Assembly: GCF_004193775.1 (NCBI RefSeq)
Contig: NC_041004.1
Span: forward strand, 29,970,411-30,034,410
Length of the DNA stretch: 64,000 nt
Reading direction: 5' to 3'
Origin: Glycine soja
Lineage: Eukaryota; Streptophyta; Magnoliopsida; Fabales; Fabaceae
This document shows, one piece after another, positions 11,131-22,216 of this stretch. The translations under genes were made by a program, and so were the position numbers. The notes beneath the pieces were generated by a model, which saw only the letters and a program-made list of their open reading frames with translations, was not told the DNA's origin and searched no databases. Position 1 is the first letter of the stretch; every line of letters begins with the position of its first letter.

Positions 11131-12670
11131 CCAAGTACACATAAAGGTCACAATAGGTACTAACGTATTTCTTGAAGCATCCATAAATTTTTTCCATATT
11201 AAGGTAAAAAGAACTAATATTTATCTCGCTAATCATACAACTATCATCAATAATATTTTAGGTCACCTACCTTACGCAAGAATACTCACTCTTGAATCCT
11301 TTTATGCTTAACAATTAATGCCTTAGTAACTACCTTACACTCTTCTTAAGGTTCCACATTAAACCTTTTAACTATTCTTCACAACTTTCTAACTACTTTA
11401 TATTCTTAAACAACTCTTTACCTGGCATTTCTCACGAACTACGGTTATAGGTTTCTAGAGGTACTACACCTACAAGATTCTCAATCTCGCACTTAGGTGG
11501 TAACTAAGCATATCCTCAAGGAACACAGGTACACGTCTTACTAAGTTTGACTTTCATCTACAGGTAACAAGGATCATGCCTACTCAAGTATTTCCTCTCA
11601 AAACATCTTAACGTGATTGTCAAGGGCGAAGTCTCTCTCTATTCGTCATAGAAGTAACAACAAGATAGATTATCAAGCAGTTTAACTAGACATGATTGGA
11701 AGATGAGCAACCCATAACAAATGAACACTTAGATGATTAGGAAACTGTAACTTTAAAATCAAGAAGGATCACTTATTGAGAACTAACAACAGGCATTTCA
11801 AATGAATTCTAGAAATAAAAACATGATCGCAATGTACAACCATATGGAGATGTTGACAATAGCTTGATTGTGACAGAATACATCAGTAATCCAATTGTTT
11901 GATGTAGGCTCATAACACAAAGAATGAATTATACTCAAGCTTTCAAGTGTAATCAAATTACTTGACTTAAGCACGCAACATAAGAATAGGTTGCACTAGA
12001 ATTAGAAGGTATGATCAAAAGAGTATTCCCTATTAAATATATCTTGATATGAGTCACTCAACTATAGAGTATCAGCATCACTAAGAATAAGAAATCACAA
12101 ACAACAGTACTATCTATGCAATTAAGGCCAAATGCCATACTAAAAGCATACACGGAATTATATGGTTCCTATAACCAGTATATAACATACATATATGAAT
12201 AAAGAATTGAATAGTCGCTAAGGATGTATTTAACAAATCACAAGTTTCAACAATCCCGTTTATGATAACGCACTAAGGAAAAAAAGGATTAGCCAACACG
12301 TGTTAACACATCGATTAAACACACTTATTCACAACACACCTGCAAGTTCAAGGTTTTTGACAACATTACCACACACATCAAGTTTTCAAGACCACTTGTA
12401 TCACTTAACAGCTTGCCATGACATCCTACCACACTTCATGAATTATAGAGATGGCCAGTCTCATAACTCATGACTCAACAGTGGATTTATGGTATAGCAG
12501 ACATTAAGGATGCAACACACATTACAAGCATCATTCAATCTCATTTAATCATGCAAAGGAAAATACAATTAATAATTCAAGCATGTTCAACAAAACTAGT
12601 CATAAATAACTACACAGAGTGCACACCAGAATATGATAAGCACATAACACACTGGCCGAAAGGTTCAACC

Positions 12671-12683
12671 TGCTCTGATACCA
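12671..12683 (-). other. Primer binding site of element C (initiator Met tRNA)
   Basis: Minus-strand TGGTATCAGAGCA, complementary to the 3' end of plant initiator tRNA-Met, lies five bases from the inner end of the right LTR. This marks that LTR as the 5' LTR of a minus-strand element. Confidence 0.85.
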
Positions 12684-12688
12684 CTAAA

Positions 12689-15155
12689 TGTGACACCCTC
12701 TACCCCATACATATATGTACTAATGATAAAAGAAATAATAAATCAAAATTAATTAAAAGTTTTTAAAACACATTTAAATACAAGCCTTTCAAGAGTGCAG
12801 AAGGCTCACATTCACCTTTCTAACATCAAAATAAAACTTGTTCAAATAATTAATAAATTATTTCGGCTCAAACAAGGTCCTCTAAGCTTCATACAATTAA
12901 TATAGAACCTATATCCTAATGTCACATCCTATCAGAGCGTTGTGTTCCCGTGTCCTCTAGCATGAGGTTCTTCATAGTCATCCACCTATTCATTTGCTCC
13001 CCCGAACATAAAGTTCAAGATCATCACAGGATCCAAACACAAATAACACATAGGGAGTGAGTTATCGCATTCCTAATTAATGGAGAGAAACAAAATAACA
13101 TGTAGGTATAAATATCATATAAGCAAAATACAACTTACTTAAGCATCACTCACGTTATTTCACCACTTTATCGCACAACATTACATTGCAACACCACACA
13201 TTTCATTCATTATCACAACATTCACGTACTCAAGGATCAAAACACAATATCATCAAGTCAATCAATATCAATCAATACACAAGAGTTATGCAACAGTTAT
13301 GCTAAGACTCAATCTTATATGCAATGTGGTATCATGTCAGTGAAAAACCACGTCGGGCACCTAGGAGTACATGACAAGACAAACCACACACTAGCAAGTC
13401 AAGTCACTCTCACTAGGTAATATCATTGGGAGACCAGTCAGGGTCATAGTGTTTTGCAAGAATACTCCAACCATATGGGATCAACATAGGCTTAAAGGAG
13501 CACTCATACTGGGTGACCCCCAAGGCCTACACTCTGAAGAGTCTGTTAGAGCCTCTCCCTCCTGATTCAGGTCCAACCCAGAAAATATTTTAGCACACAG
13601 ACTCTATCTATGAACTGTACAAAACACACAACTCCTCAATTGTTCTCAAATATTTTTAACTCGTCGCCCTTTAAGGGTCTTAGCATTAACTCATCGCCCT
13701 TAAAGGGTCTTAGCATTAACTCGTCACCCTTAAAGGGACTTAGCATTAACTCGTCGCCCTTAAAGGGTCTTAGCATTAACTTGTCGCCCTTAAAGGGTCT
13801 TATAGTCGTGTGATTCTACAATCCACAGTTTACAACTCAATGCACGCAACATCTCAATCACGTGCATACTCAGTTTATCACATACACTCAATCACAATTA
13901 CAATGGTATAATCTCAAAATAGCATGTTGTCACACCTCGTGATTCATATTCACTTTACCTATAAACTATGCAATACACACAACTACTCAATTATTATCAT
14001 AATCATTTTAACTCGTCGCGCTTGTGATTAAACTCGTCAGGTTCCCACACTGGATCTCATCACAATACTCGTCGCGCAAAACTCGTCCCCCTTAAAGGGT
14101 CTTACAGTTGTGTAATTGCACAATTCATAGCTCACAACACAATACACATCTCAATATACATGTATTCCATCATTCATCACGTATTCAATTCACCACATAC
14201 TTGTAATTTGAATCATCATTTCATATCCTAAATATAATAATTTATACAAAAGACTATCACAACGTGGGGACTAAAACCCCTCAAATAATATTACACAATT
14301 ATATCAAAATCATAGATCGAAATATACAAATATGAAGAGCACAATTTATCAAGCAATTCTCATCAGAACATCAATATTTATTTATAATGATAAAGGAAAA
14401 ATTGCAATTTAATAAACATCCCAAAATAAAACCCCAATTTAATCCTCTAAGGATCCTTACACATGTTCTCACTAACCCGCAATTGTGAATAACTCAACCC
14501 TTACCTCTAAGCGGACTCACGTGTCTTCCGATAGTGATAGCGGCATCTCTAGCGATTCCCTGAGATTCCTCCAGTTTTTCCTTCGACTACTCCGATAGAG
14601 TTCCCAAACGTCAAAGAGACGGAGAAGGGATTGAAGCCTTCACTTGTACTGTCTTCATTTGATTCCTTTTTCTCCCTCCACGAATATTATCTCGCAAATC
14701 GAAACGTTGAAAGTGTGTGCAACTGAATTTCGAGCAACATATCCAAATTTCATGAAAATTCAACGGTTAACGAAACCGGAATCATAGTTTTACTAAGACT
14801 GTTTTGGGTTTCTGCGGGAAAAGAGAAAGTTACGGTGTGAAGGGTATTTCTCTTAGCTCTGACATGTTTTTTCAATTCCCAATGGTGAGAATGCTCGGAA
14901 TTGGATTGCGAACGTGCTGCTTAAATTTCAAGACGATCCAACAATGAATGAGTTCGAGATCATCATTTTTCTGATACAGGTTTGGTGGGCTGCGGGAAAA
15001 AGAAAGAGTTTTCAGAGGAGAAAAGAGAAAAACGAAAATGAGGCGAAGAGGAGGCACCTGACTTAACATAATTATTTATACCTAGGGTACTCAGCCTATT
15101 ATTTGCTCTATATTTATTTATTTATTTATTTTTATGAAAAAAATGGGATGTTACA
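12689..15155 (-). mobile_element. 5' LTR of element C (complete)
   Basis: A 2467-bp block bounded by TGTGACACC and GATGTTACA. The 13292-15155 part matches the truncated left LTR. It carries the 30-bp array at 13657-13803 and a minus-strand TATA-like element near 15072-15080. The target duplication cannot be confirmed because the left end of the element is lost; the right flank is CCACT. Confidence 0.88.
13657..13803. repeat. 30-bp tandem array in the right LTR of C
   Basis: Five copies of the TAACTCGTCGCCCTTAAAGG-type unit, the counterpart of the left-LTR array at 6361. Copy number is equal in the two LTRs although individual copies have diverged. Confidence 0.9.
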
Positions 15156-15346
15156 CCACTCAATGGTTACAATTAATGATAACACACACACACAAAGACA
15201 TTTTTCTCTCAACAAAGTGACTTCGTAAAACTGAATTAGAAGTTTGTGTTTTTATTTTTATCTCCCCCTTTCCTTGCTCTCGTTTCTCACTTTCCCACTC
15301 ATCCTCTAACTCCTTGTTTCTCACTCTCCAACTCCCCTTCTACCAC

Positions 15347-15607
15347 ATGTCTGCTTCCACTGAGGCATCTTCCACGACACCCCCCTTTCCTTCCTCGCCT
15401 CCATCTGGCACGGTTGCTTCTCCTTCTTCTCCGACACCCCATGCCATCAAAGACTCCCCTTCCCCTTCCTCCGTGCAAAAATTCTCCCAAGATTCACTCA
15501 ATGGTATTTCCTATTTCTTTGGTTTCTCCTACGACGTCTTTCTTCGGCGCTGGTGTATCTTCTCTCCCACGAGGTCGATGTCACCTGAAAATGGGTTGAT
15601 GTCTTGA
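15347..15607 (+). CDS. Unrecognised small reading frame, Ser/Pro-rich
   Basis: An 86-residue frame starting at the ATG at 15347 follows a C/T-rich leader with CACACA and TCTCTC tracts that looks like a plant 5' UTR. Residues 1-45 are almost all Ser, Thr, Pro and Ala. Residues 46-70 contain SLNGISYFFGFSYDVFL. I recognise no domain. It could be a first exon of a host gene or gene fragment, or chance. The frame can be extended to an ATG at 15314. No splice partners downstream can be defended, so confidence is low. Confidence 0.2.
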   Translation: MSASTEASSTTPPFPSSPPSGTVASPSSPTPHAIKDSPSPSSVQKFSQDSLNGISYFFGFSYDVFLRRWCIFSPTRSMSPENGLMS

Positions 15608-17229
15608 GTAAGGACTTTTACTGAGTTTTAAATACTGTAACATTCTCATTATTATTTTGCTCCTTTATTAATTAGAAGGCTTTTGGGAATCCAATTTTGT
15701 AGACTTTCTTTGCTTTGTGTAATGAACTTGTTTGCATGGAATATGAATTTTCATGGATGCTAGTAGAATTGCCACTGTTCTTTAGTGTATGACTAGTTGT
15801 TGACTGTAGTAAATACAGAAACAAAGTGAATGGATGCTTGTCTATTGCTCTATGTGCTAAGCTAGTAAAAATTAAGAACTTTAGGTTGTTTTTCTACCGC
15901 TCTTTTACTTCCCTATGCATGTTTTTTTTTGTTGTATGAGATCATGGATGAAGTGCTATACTGTTAACCAAATGGGTCAAAGGGCATGCTATTTATAAAG
16001 CTATTCATGGGTCTTTACCTAATGATTCAAGGTTTTGCAAAAGTTGTTTCTCGACAACCTTAATTGTTATTATGTTGGTATATTTTTGTGATAAAATTTA
16101 TCATAACCATGTGCATTGTTCTTGCTACATTGGAAATCAAGATTATGTAATTCCACTGACTGGAAGTCGTACCTTAGCTTAGAAGTTAACAAGAAAATTA
16201 GGACTGAATTCAACAATCCCTTATAGAGTATGATTTGAAGGCCAACGGGTATGTATATTAATTACTAAGGTAGCTTTCGGAACCATTCTTTTTTTTGTTT
16301 CATTTCTCCTTAATATCCAAATACTTTCTATGGAGTTATGCTTTTTTAGCATATTCTTAATTAAAAAAGGCTAATCCTATTTTTTTAAATATCTTTAAAG
16401 TTATGTTTGACATGAGTTCTTTTAAAAAGAAGAGAAAATGAAGAATCTGAGTCAAATGTCGCTAGATTAAAATCTTACAAATTTGAATTAGTGAGAAACT
16501 GTTGTAGAAATATTGGTTTATAAGAGGTCAGAAGCCTTCATCGGACTGATTGGTGACTATATTTTTGGTCCATTACTAGTTAATATGCAGATTTTTTCTC
16601 TGAACCATATTATGTTTGCATTCACAGCAATAGTAGAAAGCAATTTCTTTGGAAGTAGCACCATTTTTTAACATAATCCAAATTATATGTATTATATATT
16701 AGAAACTAATCCGAGTTAATGAAACTTAGGTTGGTGGATGGATTCATTTGCTATTGTTAGAGGTGCCTCCCATGAAGCCCTTTTTCTCACAACCTGAAAT
16801 ATCACTTGTGCTATTCAAGTCATTCTTGGAAGGCAGGCCTTTACCTGATGCTTTCTAACACACCCTTTGTGTTTTCATATTTAGTTTAGACTATAAGTAA
16901 GCATTATCCTTAATTAATAACATATCATTAGCAAAGGAAAGTATCAACTATGCAGAATTTCAAAAGAAGAGTTAGAAAAGGCATTTGTTTTTTCTTTTGG
17001 GTTTTCAACCTTTATATGTTAGTTTTTGTGTGCTTGGTTGTTCTTGACCTGTCAAATGTAATGGACCCTTGGGTTTAAGAGATTATGTAAAAATGTTGTA
17101 AGAGAATATTGTTATATAATTTCTTCTTATGCACAAATCTTTTGTACAAATATATTTTCTTTTTTAAAATCAGTTTTCATTAAAATCGGTCCACTATAGG
17201 TGAAATTTGTAATTTATTTCTAATCAGAT
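15608..17229. other. AT-rich spacer, nothing recognised
   Basis: No open frame of note, no repeat pair and no LTR signature. The composition resembles plant intron or intergenic DNA. If 15347-15607 is a real exon, the rest of a decayed gene could be hidden here, but I cannot support exons. Confidence 0.4.
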
Positions 17230-17670
17230 CATTACTGGTTTAAGATGTTCAATTTTTTAATGATAATATTTTTATTATTTTAATTTTTTTTTAAAAAAAA
17301 TACATTCTAAGAAGATTATTTGAAAAACCGTTTTAAAATGGTACTCTTTTAAGACGGTTGTTTTTGGAAAAATCGTCTTAAAATCCTCAATTTTTTTAAC
17401 TTTTTTTTTCTTTTTTAAAAAAGACATTCTAAGACAGTTTTCTAAAAAATACTCTTAGAAAGTAGACTTTCTAAAATAGTTTTTTCAGAAAATCATCTTA
17501 GAAATCTCACTAATTTTAAATTTTCTTAAAAAAAATATATTCTAACACGATTCTTAGAAGCATATCCTTCTAAGACGGTCCTTACAACAAAACCATCTTA
17601 GAAGAGTACCCTTCTAAGACTTTTTAGCTAACAACCTTCTTAGAAGGGTATCTTTTTCTAAGATGGTTTT

Positions 17671-18704
17671 TGTTGGACCTTGTGGCCTCAATAATCGTAA
17701 GAGGGATAGGCTTAGAATGCAGAAGAAGCAACAACAATCAATTTAATAATGTTCTATAAACATGCAAGACAAAATTGATTGCAATAACATAAATGAGATA
17801 AGGGAAGAGAGAATGCAAACACAATTTTATACTGGTTCGGCCACTTCCTGTGCCTACATCCAGTACTCAAGCAACCCACTTGAGATTTCCACTATCTTTG
17901 TAAAATCCATTACAAAGTCTGAACCACACAGGGACAACCCATCCCTTGTGTTCAGGAATCCTTTACAACAAGAGACTCACAGTCTCTTAACCAATCTCAT
18001 TGAATAAGAAGAATGAAAGAAGAATTCTCTCTTCAAGAGAAGAATATTACAATAAAGATCATGTAGGAATCCTTATAGATTTTGCAAGTGTTTGGCCAAG
18101 GATTTCTTTTGAGAGAGCATTTGACAATGAAGTTCTTTTGGAATCTCTCTCATTGTCTTTTGAGAGGATAAGACATTTTGGACCAAAAATACTCTCTGTC
18201 TAAAATTCGTGCCCAAGTCACCTATTTATAGGCCTTTGATGACCATTCACAAATCTAATGAAAAGATGTGACTGTTGGCAGATTTTCTGAAAACTTTCCA
18301 CTGGTAATCGATTACAATGTTTGTGTAATCGATTACACAGTTATAATTTGAAGGGTTATGACTTTTGAATTTGAATTTCCAAAGTTTCGTTGCTGGTAAT
18401 CGATTACAGACATATGGTAATCGATTATATGTTGAAAATTCAAATTCAAAACCTTTTTCAACAGCTATTTCTCAACCCTGTCTTCTGGTAATCGATTACA
18501 CTTCCTGGTAATCGATTACCAGAGCCTTGCATGTCTTGAAAGCACATTGTTTTAAGGCAAGGCTTGGTCTTTAGTGAATCTTGAAACAAGGCTTTGTTTG
18601 TTGAAGCAATCTTGAATTATTCTTGAAGCAAATGCTTATCATTTGAAGCAGCCTTGTTAGATTCTTCTTTGACATCATCAAAATCATGTATACATACATT
18701 CACA
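17671..18704 (-). mobile_element. 3' LTR of the young Copia element
   Basis: Bounded by TGTTGGACC and ATTCACA. It carries three pairs of AATCGATT palindromes (18302-18525) and, on the minus strand, a TATAAATA box at 18223-18230. The segment 17820-17885, with GGTTCGGCCAC and CTACATCCAGTACTC, is shared in inverted form with the solo LTR at 9453, which links the two families. Open frames at 17762 and 18000 are duplicated exactly in the other LTR and are not genes. Confidence 0.93.
18223..18230 (-). promoter_or_regulatory. LTR TATA box
   Basis: Minus-strand TATAAATA lies downstream, in the sense of the element, of the AATCGATT palindrome cluster. The equivalent in the 5' LTR is at 21182-21189 and would drive the genomic transcript. 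Confidence 0.6.
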
Positions 18705-19045
18705 TTCTCCCCCTTTTTGATGATGACAAACATGTGATTTCTTCTCGACACCATCAAAGCTTGCATGATTTACATCTCCCTCTTTCTCAAGCAAATTCTT
18801 CTTGATATCATCAAAATCTTCATGATTTACATTCTCCCCCTTTTTGATGATGACAACCACCTGTAGGTTAGGAGCAACAACAAAGAAAATATCTATTTGC
18901 ATATAGTTTACTCCCCCTTGGTTTTACAATGATTGCTTATATGAGACAATTGAAGATTCCATATTTTTCATATATAAAAAGTTGTCTCATAAAACAATAG
19001 ATAATTTTTCTTACTATTTTATCTTTTATCTTTCTCTCCCCCTTT
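18705..19045 (-). other. Polypurine tract plus additional PPT-like tracts
   Basis: Minus-strand AAAAAGGGGGAGAA abuts the 3' LTR at 18705. Very similar tracts recur at about 18774-18783, 18834-18845, 18911-18917 and 19034-19043, most associated with a repeated GATGATGAC or ATCATCAAAA phrase. Serial PPT-like tracts may offer extra plus-strand priming sites. Confidence 0.7.
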
Positions 19046-19289
19046 GTCAACATCAAAAACAAATCATGAATAGAAAGGAGAAAGATGTTACCACTTGTTG
19101 CAATGTATGAGAATAAGTGATACCAAAAGGCATTAAAACAATCATTCAATATTAATCAAGCAAAAACAAGTACAATAACACATCAATCAAACACAATCAA
19201 ACACAATCAATCATCAAATATTTCAAATCAAATTAATTAAATTAACAATCAACTAACTATACACAATAATTTCTATTATTAAAAAAAAT

Positions 19290-19680
19290 TCAAAATTCAA
19301 ATTTCAAATTTCAAATTTCAAATTTCAAATTTCAAATTTCAAATTTTTAAAATTTAAATTTTAAATTTTAAATTTTAAATTCCAACTTCCAATTTCAACT
19401 TTTAGTAACTTCCCCTTCCAACTTCCAACCTCCATTTTCAACTTTCAACTTCCAATAACTTTCATTTCCAACTTCCAACTTCCAGTAACTTCCACTTCCA
19501 ACTTCCATTTTTAACTTTCAACTTCCAATAACTACTTCCAACTTCCAACTTTCAAATTTTAATTTCAAATTTCAAATTTTTATTTTCAATTTTCAAATTT
19601 AACTTTTCAAATTTCAATTTTCAATTTCAAATTTCAATTTCAAAATTTCCTTTTCTAAATTAAATAGTTTTCTTAAAACA
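19290..19680. repeat. CAAATTT / CAACTTC low-complexity array
   Basis: Heptamer-like runs of TTTCAAA change into AACTTCCAACTTCC and back to TTTCAAATTT. It is a slippage-prone spacer inside the Copia deletion derivative, with no coding capacity. Confidence 0.85.
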
Positions 19681-19914
19681 TGAAACTAATTTGAAAAGTT
19701 TAATAGATTCTTTAAAAACAATCAAAAAACTCAATCAGGAACAAACATCAAAGACAATCAAACACACAATAAAAAATACAATCAATCAATCATCAAACAC
19801 AGTCAATCAAATTCAATCACAATCATCAAGGACAGTCTAAACTCAAGTAGAAAACAAGCATCAAAAGTAATCAATCAAAGACAAGTGACCTGTTGGTATC
19901 ATTTGATATTACTT

Positions 19915-20048
19915 GTTGGGGTTGTTGATCAAGTGGCCTTTGTTTGTTGTCTCCATAAATCGCATATTCACTTTTCTTGGGGAGAAATGTGGCCTTCGTT
20001 TGTTGTCTCCATAAATCACATATTCATTTATCTTGGGGAGAAATATGA
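19915..20048. repeat. Direct duplication of about 65 bp
   Basis: Two adjacent copies share GTGGCCTT, GTTTGTTGTCTCCATAAATC and CTTGGGGAGAAAT, differing at a few positions. They lie between the gag remnant and the low-complexity spacer. Confidence 0.8.
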
Positions 20049-20330
20049 ATAAACTTTGATGCATGCCATGTGTTTGGAGAAATTGCTATCAATGTATCGA
20101 CTTTGTTCTTCTCCATTTTCATAGTCTTTCATCATGATACCCAAACTTATGATTTTCTTTTCTGAATCACTTGAATAATTTATGACATTATCTTCCCAAG
20201 TGATATATCCTTTCTTTTCTTTCTTCTCTTTGAAATTCATCTTGTCGGATTTTTCCATTCTTCTTTTAAACACAGGACAATTGAATCTCATGTGCCCAAG
20301 TTGATCGCACTTAGCATTTTGGGGCTAAAG
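20028..20330 (-). pseudogene. Copia gag remnant, zinc-knuckle and tail
   Basis: On the minus strand the frame reads KCDQLGHMRFNCP and continues into a Lys/Glu-rich tail with YITWEDN and SSDSE. This is the CX4HX4C part of a Copia nucleocapsid knuckle and its acidic tail. The first Cys of the usual CX2C is replaced (Asn-Ala-Lys-Cys), so even this segment is not canonical. About 150 residues expected between the N-terminal gag segment and this knuckle are deleted. Confidence 0.75.
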
Positions 20331-20394
20331 AGGAATCTTCTTCTTTCTTCTTTCATCATCATCTTCTTTGTTCTCTAGTTTTTTTTTATATAGT

Positions 20395-20576
20395 TGCATT
20401 TCTCTCTACCATTGTAGGAATAAAGGAATCAAATTCAATGGCTTCCCATATCTTTAGATCTATGGCTTCTATAAAGATCTGCATTCGGGTTTTCCAATAA
20501 TGATAACCCTCACCATTGAACATAAGAGCCTATTGATAGAATTTCCCTCAGAAAATGGAAATTTGGATGATGCCAT
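20395..20576 (-). pseudogene. Copia gag remnant, N-terminal segment
   Basis: Minus-strand ATG at 20576 begins MASSKFPFSEGNSINR. After a frameshift the next frame reads FNGEGYHYWKTRMQIFIEAI, the hallmark FxGxxYxxWK gag motif of plant Copia elements. It lies 39 bases inside the PBS, the expected place for the start of gag. The segment breaks off after about 55 residues where the internal deletion begins. It is a defective structural protein gene. Confidence 0.8.
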
Positions 20577-20614
20577 ATCTATTCTTGAAGTTTTTAAACT
20601 TTATACAAGAATCC

Positions 20615-20627
20615 TGCTCTGATACCA
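20615..20627 (-). other. Primer binding site of the young Copia element
   Basis: Minus-strand TGGTATCAGAGCA, complementary to initiator tRNA-Met, is two bases inside the 5' LTR. It is the standard Copia primer site. Confidence 0.9.
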
Positions 20628-20629
20628 CT

Positions 20630-21663
20630 TGTTGGACCTTGTGGCCTCAATAATCGTAAGAGGGATAGGCTTAGAATGCAGAAGAAGCAACAACAATCAA
20701 TTTAATAATGTTCTATAAACATGCAAGACAAAATTGATTGCAATAACATAAATGAGATAAGGGAAGAGAGAATGCAAACACAATTTTATACTGGTTCGGC
20801 CACTTCCTGTGCCTACATCCAGTACTCAAGCAACCCACTTGAGATTTCCACTATCTTTGTAAAATCCATTACAAAGTCTGAACCACACAGGGACAACCCA
20901 TCCCTTGTGTTCAGGAATCCTTTACAACAAGAGACTCACAGTCTCTTAACCAATCTCATTGAATAAGAAGAATGAAAGAAGAATTCTCTCTTCAAGAGAA
21001 GAATATTACAATAAAGATCATGTAGGAATCCTTATAGATTTTGCAAGTGTTTGGCCAAGGATTTCTTTTGAGAGAGCATTTGACAATGAAGTTCTTTTGG
21101 AATCTCTCTCATTGTCTTTTGAGAGGATAAGACATTTTGGACCAAAAATACTCTCTGTCTAAAATTCGTGCCCAAGTCACCTATTTATAGGCCTTTGATG
21201 ACCATTCACAAATCTAATGAAAAGATGTGACTGTTGGCAGATTTTCTGAAAACTTTCCACTGGTAATCGATTACAATGTTTGTGTAATCGATTACACAGT
21301 TATAATTTGAAGGGTTATGACTTTTGAATTTGAATTTCCAAAGTTTCGTTGCTGGTAATCGATTACAGACATATGGTAATCGATTATATGTTGAAAATTC
21401 AAATTCAAAACCTTTTTCAACAGCTATTTCTCAACCCTGTCTTCTGGTAATCGATTACACTTCCTGGTAATCGATTACCAGAGCCTTGCATGTCTTGAAA
21501 GCACATTGTTTTAAGGCAAGGCTTGGTCTTTAGTGAATCTTGAAACAAGGCTTTGTTTGTTGAAGCAATCTTGAATTATTCTTGAAGCAAATGCTTATCA
21601 TTTGAAGCAGCCTTGTTAGATTCTTCTTTGACATCATCAAAATCATGTATACATACATTCACA
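20630..21663 (-). mobile_element. 5' LTR of the young Copia element
   Basis: Same length and, as far as I can see, the same sequence as 17671-18704. Its outer end abuts the GTTTT duplication at 21664-21668. TATAAATA box on the minus strand at 21182-21189. Confidence 0.93.
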
Positions 21664-21777
21664 GTTTTTTATAGAACCATCAGTAAAGGCTTTCAACAAT
21701 GGTGGTTTCAAAGACGATTCAAAACCGTCTATGAATGTACGTTGCAACCGTCGTAGAAGGCCTTTTTTCCAGTAGTG

Positions 21778-22216
21778 TGAAAAGTTAACCATATCATATT
21801 CGAAAGGAGTTTCAATAAGCATAATGAAGATGAGTTTCAAACACTTCTTTCTACCAAAACCAATGATACATTACGATATCTACTATTTGTAAATAGATTT
21901 GAAATATTTTTAGAAGCTCATATGAAGTGATTTTGATCAATAAAATCCTTGTCGCTTTGATCTTGAAGGTTAAGGATGCGTTGATCCATACTCAATTCAA
22001 GTTGATAATTCTATGTAATCAATAGTCAATAGTATTTGATTATTTAAAAATTTAGAAATATATATTATATATTGGATATATTAATAATAAACGAGTCAAT
22101 GGATCAATGGGTTCAAATATTAAAACCTGTGACCTAGTCCAAAACTTAATGGGTTTGATTAGTTCAGTTTGTGTCTGACTCAAATACAAAAATTACTTAA
22201 CTCAAACTATTTGAAT
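21778..22216. other. AT-rich spacer
   Basis: Nothing recognised on either strand beyond low-complexity AT sequence. Confidence 0.4.

Larger units (their letters stand above)
7890..12688 (-). mobile_element. Internal region of element C, non-coding, with nested solo LTR
   Basis: Without the solo LTR at 9453-11130, about 3.1 kb separate the PPT from the PBS. Neither strand has an open frame resembling gag, protease, RT, RNase H or integrase. The sequence is AT-rich with CTTAGG/ACTC phrases and no repeat structure I can name. The PBS and PPT style suggest a Ty3-gypsy chromovirus, but with no protein left this class call is an inference. The element is best described as non-autonomous or fully decayed. 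Confidence 0.55.
17671..21663 (-). mobile_element. Young, internally deleted Copia LTR retrotransposon
   Basis: Two 1034-bp LTRs (17671-18704, 20630-21663) are offset by exactly 2959 bp and flanked by GTTTT at 17666-17670 and 21664-21668, a perfect 5-bp duplication. The PBS and PPT orientations show the element is on the minus strand. The internal region is only 1925 bp and retains fragments of gag; protease, integrase, RT and RNase H are absent. I found no difference between the two LTRs by eye, so the insertion is recent and must have used another element's enzymes. Confidence 0.93.
17230..21777. mobile_element. Small CACTA-like non-autonomous element, split by a Copia insertion
   Basis: The right end reads inward on the minus strand as CACTACTGGAAAAAAGG, a CACTA-type terminus, followed by subterminal GACGGTT motifs (21664-21777). 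The left arm (about 17320-17670) carries many inverted counterparts such as TTCTAAGACGGT. With the Copia element removed (17671-21668) the two arms join into about 550 bp with a hairpin at the centre. The left terminus is uncertain: CATTACTGG at 17230 is the best candidate, but the 3-bp target duplication does not match. Confidence 0.5.

Noticed and set aside
7890..12688. Hidden gypsy pol in element C
   Set aside because: No RT, RNase H or integrase motif found in any frame that I inspected; only LTR, PBS and PPT support the element.
17762..18203. Two frames repeated exactly at 20721-21162
   Set aside because: They are within the duplicated Copia LTRs and have no domain.
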